NCBI GenBank assembly: GCA_030407085.1
Contig: CM059582.1
Span: 140,447,501-140,511,500 of the forward strand
Source of the DNA: Trichopria drosophilae
Lineage: Eukaryota; Arthropoda; Insecta; Hymenoptera; Diapriidae
Reading direction: 5' to 3'
Length of the DNA stretch: 64,000 nucleotides
Made by a program: the position numbers and the translations under genes. Each line of letters starts with the position of its first letter. Within the stretch, counting starts at the first letter, position 1. Of the stretch, positions 21,037 through 32,076 are shown piece after piece. Under the pieces are notes generated by a model, which was not told the origin of the DNA, made no database searches, and saw only the letters and a program-made list of their open reading frames with translations.

Positions 21037-23923
21037 TTAAGTCGTTATCTGAAGGTAGGAATGATCAGGAAAGGTGTTTTCAAATGAAAGAAAATGGCGA
21101 TATAGACGTGTCTTAAAAGTATGGATAGACTCAGCATTTCGTATTTCTACCGGCAAAGTATTCCAGAGCCTTGACGCTTTGACAAGAAAAGAATTTTGGT
21201 AGCCTGTCGTTCTTACATGCGGAACTAACAAGACTTCTTGAGTGACTCTGATCGATCTTAGTTGAGCGTTATTACGAAAATGAAATAATAAAAATAAATA
21301 CTCAGGTGTTTAAGTTAAGAACCGAATATGATATAGTTCCTATGAAATAAAGATGACGATACTTAAGTGGAAGCCAGCCCAGAATTCGCCTGAAAGGCGT
21401 AATTCTTGCATCACGCTTAAGGTTGAAAATGAAGCGGATAGCCGAATTTAATAACCTTTGAAATTGGTCACGTTTGCATTTGGAGATGTCACAATAAGCC
21501 ACGCAACAGTAGTCTAGTTGCGGGAGAATTAATGAAGTTACGAGCTTTTTCTTCAGTTCGGTGGACAGTAACTTTTTGTTGAATCGCAATCGATAAAGTG
21601 AGTAATTGATGTTACGTGTAATATCAGACTCCAATCCCTTCCATGATAGGGTTTGGTCAATTCTTAGGCCGAGATTACGTACTTCTTTGGTAAATGGGAT
21701 CGCAGTTCCATCTAGTACTATGTTCGGAGTGGTCAGCAAGTCAATTTTATTAATGAGAAACGAGGAGCCTATTATTATTGCTTGAGATTTGATTGGATTG
21801 AGAGTAAGTCCCATCAGTTTTGCATACTGTGAAATTGCAAAGATATCTTTATTCAGATTATCAATCGTGACTGCTATATCTAGAGGAACACATTGAGCCA
21901 TAATTTGAAGGTCGTCTGCGTATAACATGTGTGTGGAAAAATTAAGTACGGAAGATAAGTCATTGATAAATATTGAAAATAACAGTGGTCCTAGAACTGA
22001 TCCTTGTGGAACTCCGGCAAAGAGTTCCTTCCAACTTGAATTGGTCGAACCTTCGCCTATTACCGACTGTTGTCGACCAAGAAGATAAGAAGCAAACCAA
22101 CGAAGTTCGTGACCAACGACACCTAAGCATTTGAGTTTGCGAAGAAGGATCGGAATATCAACTGTGTCGAATGCTTTAGAGAAGTCGAATAAAATGAGGA
22201 TAGTTACTTTACGGTTCTCAGTACCCATCCTAACGTAGTCCAGAACAGAAATTAACGCCGTCTGAGTACTATATCCTTTCCGAAAACCAGATTGTTTAGG
22301 GTCAAGTAAGTGATTCTTATTGAGGAAATCAATCAACTGATAAAAAACTACTTTCTCTAAGAGCTTCGCAAGTAAACATAAAAGAGCTATTGGTTGATAA
22401 TCTGAGGGGGATAGTGGAGCAGGCACTTTATTAATCGGTCTAATCAAAGCTTTTTTCCACTCATCTGGAAAAACTGCTGTAGTGAGACTTGTATTAAAGA
22501 TATCCACGAGAACATGGATTATGGCAGGTAGGGAGTTGGTTAGACAATGGAGATCGATGCCATCGCAACCCGACGCATTGGACTTTACATTTTTGATAAG
22601 TTGCATGAGTTCTATATTGTCAATGGGACGAAAGTGGAACCTCTCATGCGTTGTTGGTAGATCAAAGAGATCTGCTGGTAAAGTAATGGATGTAGTGCGA
22701 GACTTATTTGCAACCCCAGTGAAGTATATGTTTAAATCTTCAATATGGCAGGTCGTGGGGGATTTTTTCTTATCGTTTTTAACCAGTCCAAGGCTTCTGA
22801 GCTCCGACCAAAGGATCTTAGGGGAATTAAAATTTTTTAGGTGCATAGTACAATATTTTGTATGGGCTTTATGAACAAGTCTATGAATTTTTGTGCGCAT
22901 TGATTTGAAATCGGTATAGGCCAGTAGATCTCCAGTTCTCTTATATTGTTTGTATAGTATGTTACGCTTTTTGCACATAGTTTTCATTTCCTTTGTAAAC
23001 CACGAGTTATGATTATCCTGAGGGGTAAAAGTTGTTTTAGGTGCATGATTATTGTATACGCGGGTGAGAGGCTGCGATAATGCGCGCAGTTTGGCATTCA
23101 CCGTTTCAGATGCCAGGCAGTTATCCCACTTAATTTCAGATAGATTAGAGAGATATCTTGGAGCCGAGAAGTTTTTGTAGTTTCTACAAGTAATTTTTTG
23201 CTGCTTCTCCTTTTCCGTTTTAAGCCTGTATGTCAGGTACATAAGTTCGTGTTTGGATAGTGCCGGACCAACCGATTGGCCATGGGACACAATTTTGTCG
23301 CAATCATCTACCAAGCAGTGGTCGATCCAGGAGGAAGAAGTATCAGTTACATGTGTGCAGGCGTATGGGACGATATGTAAATTATATTTAGATGCAAAGT
23401 TGTGCAGGCAATTCGTCAGATAATTTTGCTTATTTAGATCGATATTTAAATCGCCCATGATAATTATATTTTTATATGATTGGAGTGATTTTAGTAGCTC
23501 TATTTCCACTTCTTTGAAAAAAGGCGTGTTAGGAGGATGATAGAGGGAGATAAGTAGCAAGGACGGATCTGTAGGGAAAGTAAGTTCGACAATCAAGAAT
23601 TCGGTTTTTGAGGTAGTAAGTGAAGAAGGTAATGACGAAGATGAAGATATAATTTTCGATTTGATGGACTGGTGTACATAAACCGCGACGCCTCCTCCTT
23701 GTTCACACATCCGATCAGACCTCCAAATTACATATTGAGGGAGGCTGACTAAGTCATCCGGGACGACATGCGAAAACCACGATTCAGAGACACAGATCGC
23801 GCGATAGAAATTATTATTGAAGTAACTACGAAAAGTGTCCATTCGTTCTTTTGATCTCAACGATTGCGCGTTCATATGGCATATTTTAAGCTGATCCGAG
23901 GAATGCTTGCGTTGTAGAGTCAC
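21037..23923 (-). pseudogene. CR1-type ORF2 (endonuclease and reverse transcriptase), one frameshift
   Basis: The 873-residue main frame (23923 to 21302) starts with the AP-endonuclease (HMNAQSLRSKERM). It has catalytic-type boxes SESWF (~47), GDLNIDLN (~156) and SKHELM (~223, where SDH is usual). The RT follows with SGFRKGYSTQTA, LFDFSKAFDTVD (~581), GVPQGSVLGPLLF (~638) and MLYADDLQI (~667), so RT catalytic residues are intact. The frame stops at 21302-21304. The family's C-terminal tail (FLLFHFRNNAQLRS, VPHVRTTGYQNSFLVKASRL, WNTLPVEIRN) continues in a shifted frame to 21037, indicating a small indel near 21303-21310. ORF2 begins ~60 bp after ORF1 ends. Confidence 0.88.
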
Positions 23924-23983
23924 CTGATCAGCACGAAAACCTTCTGTCGTAGATGTTAATATCGATGAATTGATAGTTGGTAG

Positions 23984-25018
23984 TCATGATGGCAGCAAAT
24001 TGAGGTCGTTTATGTCACGTATACGAACAATTTCTGATTTTTGGGCATCATCTTTCTTCATGAGAATAACACCATCTTTCGGCCACACATATTTAAAAAA
24101 GTGTACGCGAGCATAAGCCTTAACTTTGAGCAGTAACTCGTATACTGGAGCAGGAAGCCAATCGTTTACGAATACTTTAGATGGTGGTAAATCCGAGTAA
24201 ATCAGCAATAAGTTTAGGTCGCGCTTAGCTTTCGCAGATTTAAGAAATTGCTTCCGGGTATCTTTATGGGCAAACGTGACCAGAAGAGATTTCGGTTTGT
24301 TTGTGAGATTCGGGTTGGTATTCTTCATCATAGAGGTTTCGGTAATCAGTGCTGGATCCAGAGGTAGGTTCAGAGCGGTAGCCAAGTCAGTAACAACCTA
24401 TCATCTTGACCATCTTTATCAGGTAATCCAGATATTACCACCATATGACCCTCCGACATCTGGAATTTATAAGGTTCCGCAGCCTGTTGACTCATCAACG
24501 CTTTAAGAGTCGTGTTCTCTTCTTCTAACACTAAGCATCTATCAGTTAATGTTTTTTGGGAACTTTTAAGTTCTTCGTAGTTTGATCGCATTTCTGATTT
24601 AATATCGGACATTTCAGACATTAATGATGTCATTTTCCCGGTGATATCAGCATTATGCAGATCTTGACTTCCTTTAAAATTGTCTATTTTAGTGTTAAGT
24701 GACTGCTCTAGTTTATTAATGGCTAATATGATGGGATCATCGGTAACTGACGCTTTCGATTTATCTGCATTTTTAGTCGAGTTTATGGAAGAGGTAGAAG
24801 AAGAACGCGAACTAATTGCGATAGGCGTGCTCGGATTATTTGCATCGATACAAGCTTTGCATACCGTTAGTGATTTACTTACTACCTTTGGTAACTTTAT
24901 AAAATTTTGTGCACTTAGGATGATATGGAAGATTGCATTCGTCACAGAAAGTAGGTGCTTTAACTTCCTGATTACATGTTCCTGAGCATTGAACACTTTT
25001 CTTATCCGCCGGAAGCAT
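23984..25018 (-). pseudogene. CR1-type ORF1 with PHD-like finger, frameshifted
   Basis: From ATG at 25018 the first frame has a Cys/His cluster (CSGTC, CDECNLPYHPKC) and stops at 24875-24877. The next frame supplies the last pair of the finger (CKAC), a Ser/Thr-rich linker, a long coiled coil (residues from LAINKLEQSLNTKID to KSSQKTLTDRCLVLEEENTT) and MVVISGLPDKDGQDD. It stops at 24370. A third frame (24385-23984) reads LNLPLDPALITETS, KSLLVTFAHKDTRKQFL and PAPVYELLLKVKAYA, an RRM-like and C-terminal RNA-binding layout. ORF1 is therefore broken by two indels (near 24880 and 24400). CR1-group ORF1 proteins bind element RNA; a PHD-like C4HC3 finger is known in some. Confidence 0.8.
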
Positions 25019-25234
25019 GTTGAACGATTTAGTTTCCAACAGGTCTCAGATCGTGATTAAAAGACCCACAAACTATAGTACGCGTCAATAAACGTAAACT
25101 GGATAGAGTTGGTATTGAGTAACGTAACGTCTACTGTTGTTGTTGACAATTTAAGAAATAAAGATAAGTAGTATGTTACCACTTGTAGATGTTTAAAAGA
25201 CGATAAGTTACCGACTGCAGATAATTTACCAACT
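25019..25234 (-). other. CR1-type 5' UTR and junction with the tandem array
   Basis: About 200 bp upstream of ORF1, presumably holding the LINE internal promoter. The last bases (GATAAGTTACCG, GATAATTTACCA) resemble GATAACTTACCG of the array unit, so the exact boundary is uncertain. Confidence 0.5.
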
Positions 25235-25648
25235 GATCTTGAACAGCTAAATCTTAATATGATTAATTTATAACGGTAGATGGCAGCACCAGTTTCAATT
25301 AACACATAATTAATTTATGTTTGCATCCTTTTCTGCATGAAATCCACAACATTGGTCGATAGTTAGCAGTTGAATATAAAGAGGGCAGTACTTGTCACGA
25401 CCATGAACCTGAATTCCTTCCAATTGCACGTGGTTTTTGCAGGTTATGATTCCCGTCAATAAAACACCAGTTGACTGCAAAGTTATTTATCAAGGCCCAA
25501 GCTTGCAAATCAGGTATATAGAATCGGCATTAATTTCGCTTGCCAGAGTACTACAAGAATAAGAGAAAGCCCGTAGGCAAAGGCCGCAGTAAATGCACTT
25601 TTAAAGAGCAGTGAAAATAGTTATCAGATGAGTTACTCACCGGAACCG

Positions 25649-25649
25649 G

Positions 25650-25684
<35 letters not shown>

Positions 25685-25710
25685 TGAGTCAGAGAGATAG
25701 ATAGATAGAT

Positions 25711-25744
<34 letters not shown>
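25649..25744. repeat. GT and GATA/GA microsatellites of the array units
   Basis: A GT run followed by GATA and GA runs, repeated in each unit (also near 26929-27024, 28210-28329 and 29513-29618). In the third unit the GATA part is replaced by an expanded GA tract of ~80 bp. Length variation here accounts for most unit-length differences. Confidence 0.9.
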
Positions 25745-25747
<3 letters not shown>

Positions 25748-25794
25748 CACGTTACACTCGTCTAAATAGGATAAATCCATTTCTCGAAACAACA

Positions 25795-26360
25795 AAACCA
25801 TGACCTATCTCAAGGTCGTCAAATCAAGGGGCACGGGTATTGCTGAAAGAAGAGAAGGTAGGTAAAAATAAAAACAATGACCTAGGTCAAGGTCGCAAAA
25901 TCAAAACACGACCTACATCAAGGTCACCATGAACGAACTTACCGAGTCTGCAGACGGGGTCAATAACCTCTCAGAGGGGTGTCTGGCCAGAAAACCATGA
26001 CCTACCTCAAGGTCGGACCATGCCAGGAACGGTCGGCGAAATGAAGGGGTCAATGACCTCATAACAAACCATGACCTACCTCAAGGGTTGGCGTCAGGGG
26101 GGGGGAGGAAAGACCATGACCTACCTCAAGGTCAAACCTTGCCAGGTACAGACTGCGAATAGACGGAGCCAATGACCTCATAACAAACCAAGACCTACAC
26201 CACGCGTTGGCGACAGGGGGGAGGAGGGAGAGAACACCATCACCTACCTCAAGGTCAAACCTTGCCAGGAACAGACGGCGAACAGACGGGGTCAATGACC
26301 TCATAACAAACCATGACCTACCTGAATGTCTGGCGCCAGGGGGAAGGGGGATGGGGGAGG
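25795..26360. repeat. GC-rich subrepeats with AGGTCA half-sites (first unit)
   Basis: Subrepeats of ~100-125 bp carry TGACCTACCTCAAGGTCA (26117-26134), CCTTGCCAGG, ACAGACGGCGAA, GGGGTCAATGACCTCATAAC and a G-rich run. The field recurs in all four units. TGACCTAGGTCA at 25878-25889 is a perfect palindrome. The motifs equal nuclear-receptor half-sites; whether any protein binds is unknown. The G-rich runs (GGCGTCAGGGGGGAGGAGGG type) are quadruplex-prone. Confidence 0.85.
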
Positions 26361-26925
26361 GGGTGTCTGTTCAGAAGGCAACCTATTCTACTTAATCCTA
26401 AACAAGCAATGGAGAAAATAGCAATAGATATAGTAATTGTAAGTAATAAAACAGAAAACGGCTATGAAAATATACTAACTATTCAAGATAACTTACCGAA
26501 ATATTTGAATGATCTTGAACAGCTAAATCTTAATATGATTAATTTATAACGGTAGATGGCAGCACCAGTTTCAATTAACACATAATTAATTTATGTTTGC
26601 ATCCTTTTCTGCATGAAATCCACAACATTGGTCGATAGTTAGCAGTTGAATATAAAGAGGGCAGTACTTGTCACGACCATGAACCTGAATTCCTTCCAAT
26701 TGCACGTGGTTTTTGCAGGTTATGATTCCCGTCAATAAAACACCAGTTTACTGCAAAGTTATTTATCAAGGCCCAAGCTTGCAAATCAGGTATATAGAAT
26801 CGGCATTAATTTCGCTTGCCAGAGTACTACAAGAATAAGAGAAAGCCCGTAGGCAAAGGCCGCAGTAAATGCACTTTTAAAGAGCAGTGAAAATAGTTAT
26901 CAGATGAGTTACTCACCGGAACCGG

Positions 26926-26962
<37 letters not shown>

Positions 26963-26988
26963 TGAGTCAGAGAGATAGATAGATAGAT

Positions 26989-27027
<39 letters not shown>

Positions 27028-28207
27028 CACGTTACACTCGTCTAAATAGGATAAATCCATTTCTCGAAACAACAAAACCATGACCTATCTCAAGGTCGTC
27101 AAATCAAGGGGCACGGGTATTGCTGAAAGAAGAGAAGGTAGGTAAAAATAAAAACAATGACCTAGGTCAAGGTCGCAAAATCAAAACACGACCTACATCA
27201 AGGTCACCATGAACGAACTTACCGAGTCTGCAGACGGGGTCAATAACCTCTCAGAGGGGTGTCTGGCCAGAAAACCATGACCTACCTCAAGGTCGGACCA
27301 TGCCAGGAACGGTCGGCGAAATGAAGGGGTCAATGACCTCATAACAAACCATGACCTACCTCAAGGGTTGGCGTCAGGGGGGGGGGAGGAAAGACCATGA
27401 CCTACCTCAAGGTCAAACCTTGCCAGGTACAGACGGCGAATAGACGGGGTCAATGACCTCATAACAAACCATGGCCTACATCAAGGGTTGGCGTCAGGGG
27501 GGAGGAGGGAGGGAAGACCATCACCTACCTCAAGGTCAAACCTTGCCAGGTACAGACGGCGAACAGGCGGGGTCAATGACCTCATAACAAACCATGACCT
27601 ACCTGAATGTCTGGCGCCAGGGGGAAGGGGGAGGGGGGAGGGGGGTGTCTGTTCAGAAGGCAACCTATTCTACTTACTCCTAAACAAGCAATGGAGAAAA
27701 TAGCAATAGATATAGTAATTGTAAGTAATAAAACAGAAAACGGCTATGAAAATATACTAACTATTCAAGATAACTTACCGAAATATTTGAATGATCTTGA
27801 ACAGCTAAATCTTAATATGATTAATTTATAACGGTAGATGGCAGCACCAGTTTCAATTAACACATAATTAATTTATGTTTGCATCCTTTTCTGCATGAAA
27901 TCCACAACATTGGTCGATAGTTAGCAGTTGAATATAAAGAGGGCAGTACTTGTCACGACCATGAACCTGAATTCCTTCCAATTGCACGTGGTTTTTGCAG
28001 GTTATGATTCCCGTCAATAAAACACCAGTTTACTGCAAAGTTATTTATCAAGGCCCAAGCTTGCAAATCAGGTATATAGAATCGGCATTAATTTCGCTTG
28101 CCAGAGTACTACAAGAATAAGAGAAAGCCCGTAGGCAAAGGCCGCAGTAAATGCACTTTTAAAGAGCAGTGAAAATAGTTATCAGATGAGTTACTCACCG
28201 GAACCGG

Positions 28208-28242
<35 letters not shown>

Positions 28243-28244
28243 TG

Positions 28245-28331
<87 letters not shown>

Positions 28332-29511
28332 CACGTTACACTCGTCTAAATAGGATAAATCCATTTCTCGAAACAACAAAACCATGACCTATCTCAAGGT
28401 CGTCAAATCAAGGGGCACGGGTATTGCTGAAAGAAGAGAAGGTAGGTAAAAATAAAAACAATGACCTAGGTCAAGGTCGCAAAATCAAAACACGACCTAC
28501 ATCAAGGTCACCATGAACGAACTTACCGAGTCTGCAGACGGGGTCAATAACCTCTCAGAGGGGTGTCTGGCCAGAAAACCATGACCTACCTCAAGGTCGG
28601 ACCATGCCAGGAACAGTCGGCGAAATGAAGGGGTCAATGACCTCATAACAAACCATGGCCTACATCAAGGGTTGGCGTGAGGGGGGGGGGGGAGGAAAGA
28701 CCATGACCTACCTCAAGGTCAAACCTTGCCAGGTACAGACGGCGAATAGACGGGGTCAATGACCTCATAACAAACCATGGCCTACATCAAGGGTTGGCGT
28801 CAGGGGGGAGGAGGGAGGGAAGACCATCACCTACCTCAAGGTCAAACCTTGCCAGGTACAGACGGCGAACAGACGGGGTCAATGACCTCATAACAAACCA
28901 TGACCTACCTGAATGTCTGGCGCCAGGGGGAAGGGGGAGGGGGGAGGGGTGTCTGTTCAGAAGGCAACCTATTCTACTTACTCCTAAACAAGCAATGGAG
29001 AAAATAGCAATAGATATAGTAATTGTAAGTAATAAAACAGAAAACGGCTATGAAAATATACTAACTATTCAAGATAACTTACCGAAATATTTGAATGATC
29101 TTGAACAGCTAAATCTTAATATGATTAATTTATAACGGTAGATAACAGCACCAGTTTCAATTAACACATAATAAATTTATGTTTGCATCCTTTTCTGCAT
29201 GAAATCCACAACATTGGTCGATAGTTAGCAGTTGAATATAAAGAGGGCAGTACTTGTCACGACCATGAACCTGAATTCCTTCCAATTGCACGTGGTTTTT
29301 GCAGGTTATGATTCCCGTCAATAAAACACCAGTTGACTGCAAAGTTATTTATCAAGGCCCAAGCTTGCAAATCAGGTATATAGAATCGGCATTAATTTCG
29401 CTTGCCAGAGTACTACAAGAATAAGAGAAAGCCCGTAGGCAAAGGCCGCAGTAAATGCACTTTTAAAGAGCAGTGAAAATAGTTATCAGACGATTTACTC
29501 ACCGGAACCGG

Positions 29512-29550
<39 letters not shown>

Positions 29551-29576
29551 TGAGTCAGAGAGATAGATAGATAGAT

Positions 29577-29619
<43 letters not shown>

Positions 29620-30265
29620 CACGTTACACTCGTCTAAATAGGATAAATCCATTTCTCGAAACAACAAAACCATGACCTATCTCAAGGTCGTCAAATCAAG
29701 GGGCACGGGTATTGCTGAAAGAAGAGAAGGTAGGTAAAAATAAAAACAATGACCTAGGTCAAGGTCGCAAAATCAAAACACGACCTACATCAAGGTCACC
29801 ATGAACGAACTTACCGAGTCTGCAGACGGGGTCAATAACCTCTCAGAGGGGTGTCTGGCCAGAAAACCATGACCTACCTCAAGGTCGGACCATGCCAGGA
29901 ACGGTCGGCGAAATGAAGGGGTCAATGACCTCATAACAAACCATGACCTACCTAAAGGGTTGGCGGCAGGGGGGGGGAGGAAAGACCATGACCTACCTCA
30001 AGGTCAAACCTTGCCAGGTACAGACGGCGAATAGACGGGGTCAATGACCTCATAACAAACCATGGCCTACATCAAGGGTTGGCGTCAGGGGGGAGGAGGG
30101 AGGGAAGACCATCACCTGCCTCAAGGTCAAACCTTGCCAGGTACAGACGGCGAACAGACGGGGTCAATGACCTCATAACAAACCATGACCTACCTGAATG
30201 TCTGGCGCCAGGGGGAAGGGGGATGGGGGAGGGGGTGTCTGTTCAGAAGGCAACCTATTCTACTT

Positions 30266-31079
30266 ACTCCTAAACAAGCAATGGAGAAAATAGCAATAAA
30301 TATAGTAATTGTAAGTAATAAAACAGAAAACGGCTATGAAAATATACTAACTATTCAAGATAACTTACCGAAATATTTGATAGCGATTCCACTAAGAAAA
30401 GTAACATCTTCAGATATCGCCGAAGCATTAGTAAAACGATTAATTTGTACGTTTCGTTCACCAAAAAAAATCAAGGCAAAAATTTCTTAAGCAAAGTTCT
30501 GAAACAAATAGAAAAAATTGTTAACATCAAACATATAAAAACTACAGCATTTCATCCATAATCTAATGGATCACTCGAACGTTCACACCACGTAATCAAA
30601 GAATATATTAAACATTTTTCAAATAAATACACCGATTGGGATAAATGGTTAGAACTCGCAACTTTCTCATACAATACTAGTATCCACGAAGGAACAAAAT
30701 ACACCCCATTTGAACTAATGATTGGAAGAATAGCCAAATTACCGTCTCAAAAAGCTATAAAAGATACTACCCAAATAACGTACTGCGACTACATTCAACA
30801 GTTAGCTACAAAATTATATGACACACAAGAACACCCAAGAAAAAACCAAATATCTGCAAAAACAAAATCAAAATATTATTATGACATAAAAATAAATCCA
30901 CTAAAATTGGAAATAGGAAATTTAGTATTTTTACAAAAAATCACAAAACCGGTAAACTAGATGATGAATATCAAGGTCCTTTCGAAGTTTTAGAAGTGTT
31001 TGAAAATGGAAACGTTAAAATTAAAATAAAACACGAAGAAAAGATAGTACACTCCAATAGGGTTAAAATTTTTAAATGA
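30266..31079 (+). pseudogene. Gypsy/errantivirus-like integrase, degraded pol 3' end
   Basis: Begins PKQAMEKIAINIVIV, then ENILTIQDNLPKYLIAIPLR and SSDIAEALVKRLI. A shift and stop near 30470-30490 remove the second catalytic Asp box. The correct phase returns at NFLSKVLKQIEKI, then TTAFHP, stop, SNGSLERSHHVIKEYIKHF (which keeps the catalytic Glu), WLELATFSYNTSIHEGTKYT and PFELMIGRIAKLPS. Another shift near 30958 leads to YQGPFEVLEVFENG and the end at 31079. In this copy the first catalytic Asp is Asn (AINIV). In the three other array copies of the same segment it is Asp. Gag, protease, RT and LTRs are not visible. Confidence 0.82.
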
Positions 31080-31119
31080 GAAGTCATAAATAGCCAAGTT
31101 ATCCTTATATATATATATT

Positions 31120-31612
31120 ACACAGGTCGACAAAAATTGACTTGCTTTCTGGTTCAAGCATCGGACCAGACTTATCTTATAGATTTTTCATCGCTGAACA
31201 CGAATCTGACTTCAAAAATTGCCCATCACGTCGAGATTTTGAGAAAAACGAATTCAAAAACTCAAAAAATCCTGTTTTTTCCAGTTTTTGATCACGTGTA
31301 GAAAGTGAAGCTGATGTGCTACAAGTCTCTAACTAGACTTAAATTCAAGCTTGAACCCTCAGCTAAAGGAATCAAATCGAGCAGTCACTGAATCAGTCAC
31401 AAATTTTCATGTATCATAACTTTTTCCCGCACGCACGCACTGTACTGGCACTGACACTGCCGTGCATATATGCAATAGTGGCGTGCACATTTACAAATTA
31501 TATTTATGCCATTTACTGTTTTTGTGATAAGGTCAATAACTCGTTATGAATTTCTGGACAACGTTTAAAAATTCAAAATGGCGGACATACAATTTTGAAA
31601 CTCAATGTGTTT
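31120..31612. repeat. Left terminal inverted repeat of the DNA transposon
   Basis: About 493 bp matching, inverted, 34416-34757 plus 39699-39879. Inner landmarks are CACGTGATCAAAAACTGG, the GCACGCACGCACTGTACTGG stretch and CAAAATGGCGGACATACAAT. The CGCCATTTTGAAT word recurs elsewhere in the window. Confidence 0.9.
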
Positions 31613-31997
31613 CATTGAAATCCTGCTCTCGGCATTACCCAGGATCAACGACATGGACGTAGCAGGAAACTGATCCCTTCGGGGTGTTGGTTTACTGTGA
31701 GTAATCCCCTTGCCTCTCACGTATGTGCGTGTGTGTGTGCGTGCTAGCGTGCGCGCGTGACAGTAGAGATTAGGACCCCATGGTACGTCACTTCCACGGT
31801 ATTTTTCGACTCCAAACCCCCTCTGTGTGAGGTGTGTGCATGCCCGCGTCCTTCCAATCCGGAGTGGAAGGTGTTTCATTCGAAAATTTTGTATACCGCT
31901 GGCGTTAGCGTAATCCAACATGCACCCCGTGGAGGTCGCACAGTCGGATTTGCATGTCTTCGGGGTGCTTTGATCAGGTGGTTCCCCTTGCCGTCAC

Positions 31998-32046
<49 letters not shown>

Positions 32047-32076
32047 TAAAAAACAGAAAAGATCACGAATTTTACT
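31613..32076. other. Spacer with a diverged duplication and TG microsatellite
   Basis: Two diverged copies of a CTTCGGGGTG...CCCCTTGCC segment (near 31677-31740 and 31957-32010), each followed by TG-rich sequence. The second ends in a TG run at ~32001-32048. No gene. Confidence 0.6.

Larger units (their letters stand above)
20752..25228 (-). mobile_element. CR1-type non-LTR retrotransposon, nearly full length
   Basis: Minus-strand element of ~4.5 kb with ORF1 (PHD-like finger, coiled coil, RRM-like region) and ORF2 (endonuclease and RT, no RNase H). The 3' end carries short ATTC repeats (GAATGAATGAATGAA on the plus strand, 20752-20766) instead of poly-A, as CR1/L2-group LINEs do. The 5' end meets the 1.28-kb tandem array at about 25228-25235. 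I could not find a target duplication. Left flanking sequence does not match the tandem unit, so the insertion site has been rearranged or the array grew later. Confidence 0.85.
25235..30380. repeat. Tandem array, four units of ~1.28 kb
   Basis: Units start at GATCTTGAACAGC: 25235, 26511, 27793 and 29097 (lengths 1276, 1282, 1304 and ~1284). Copies are near identical apart from microsatellite length. Each unit has, in order: a ~400-bp unique part, a GT run, a GATA/GA run, ~650 bp of GC-rich subrepeats with TGACCT/AGGTCA motifs, and ~130 bp encoding the start of a Gypsy integrase core. The fourth unit does not return to the unit start but continues into the rest of the integrase at ~30380. High copy similarity implies recent tandem amplification. 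Confidence 0.95.

Noticed and set aside
26827..27081. Repeated minus-strand frame (MVLLFREMDLSYLDECN) in each array unit
   Set aside because: It runs through GA and GT microsatellites and recurs only because the unit is duplicated.
29157..29342. 61-codon minus-strand frame in the unique part of the array unit
   Set aside because: Not equally open in all copies and without known motifs; a chance frame amplified with the unit.
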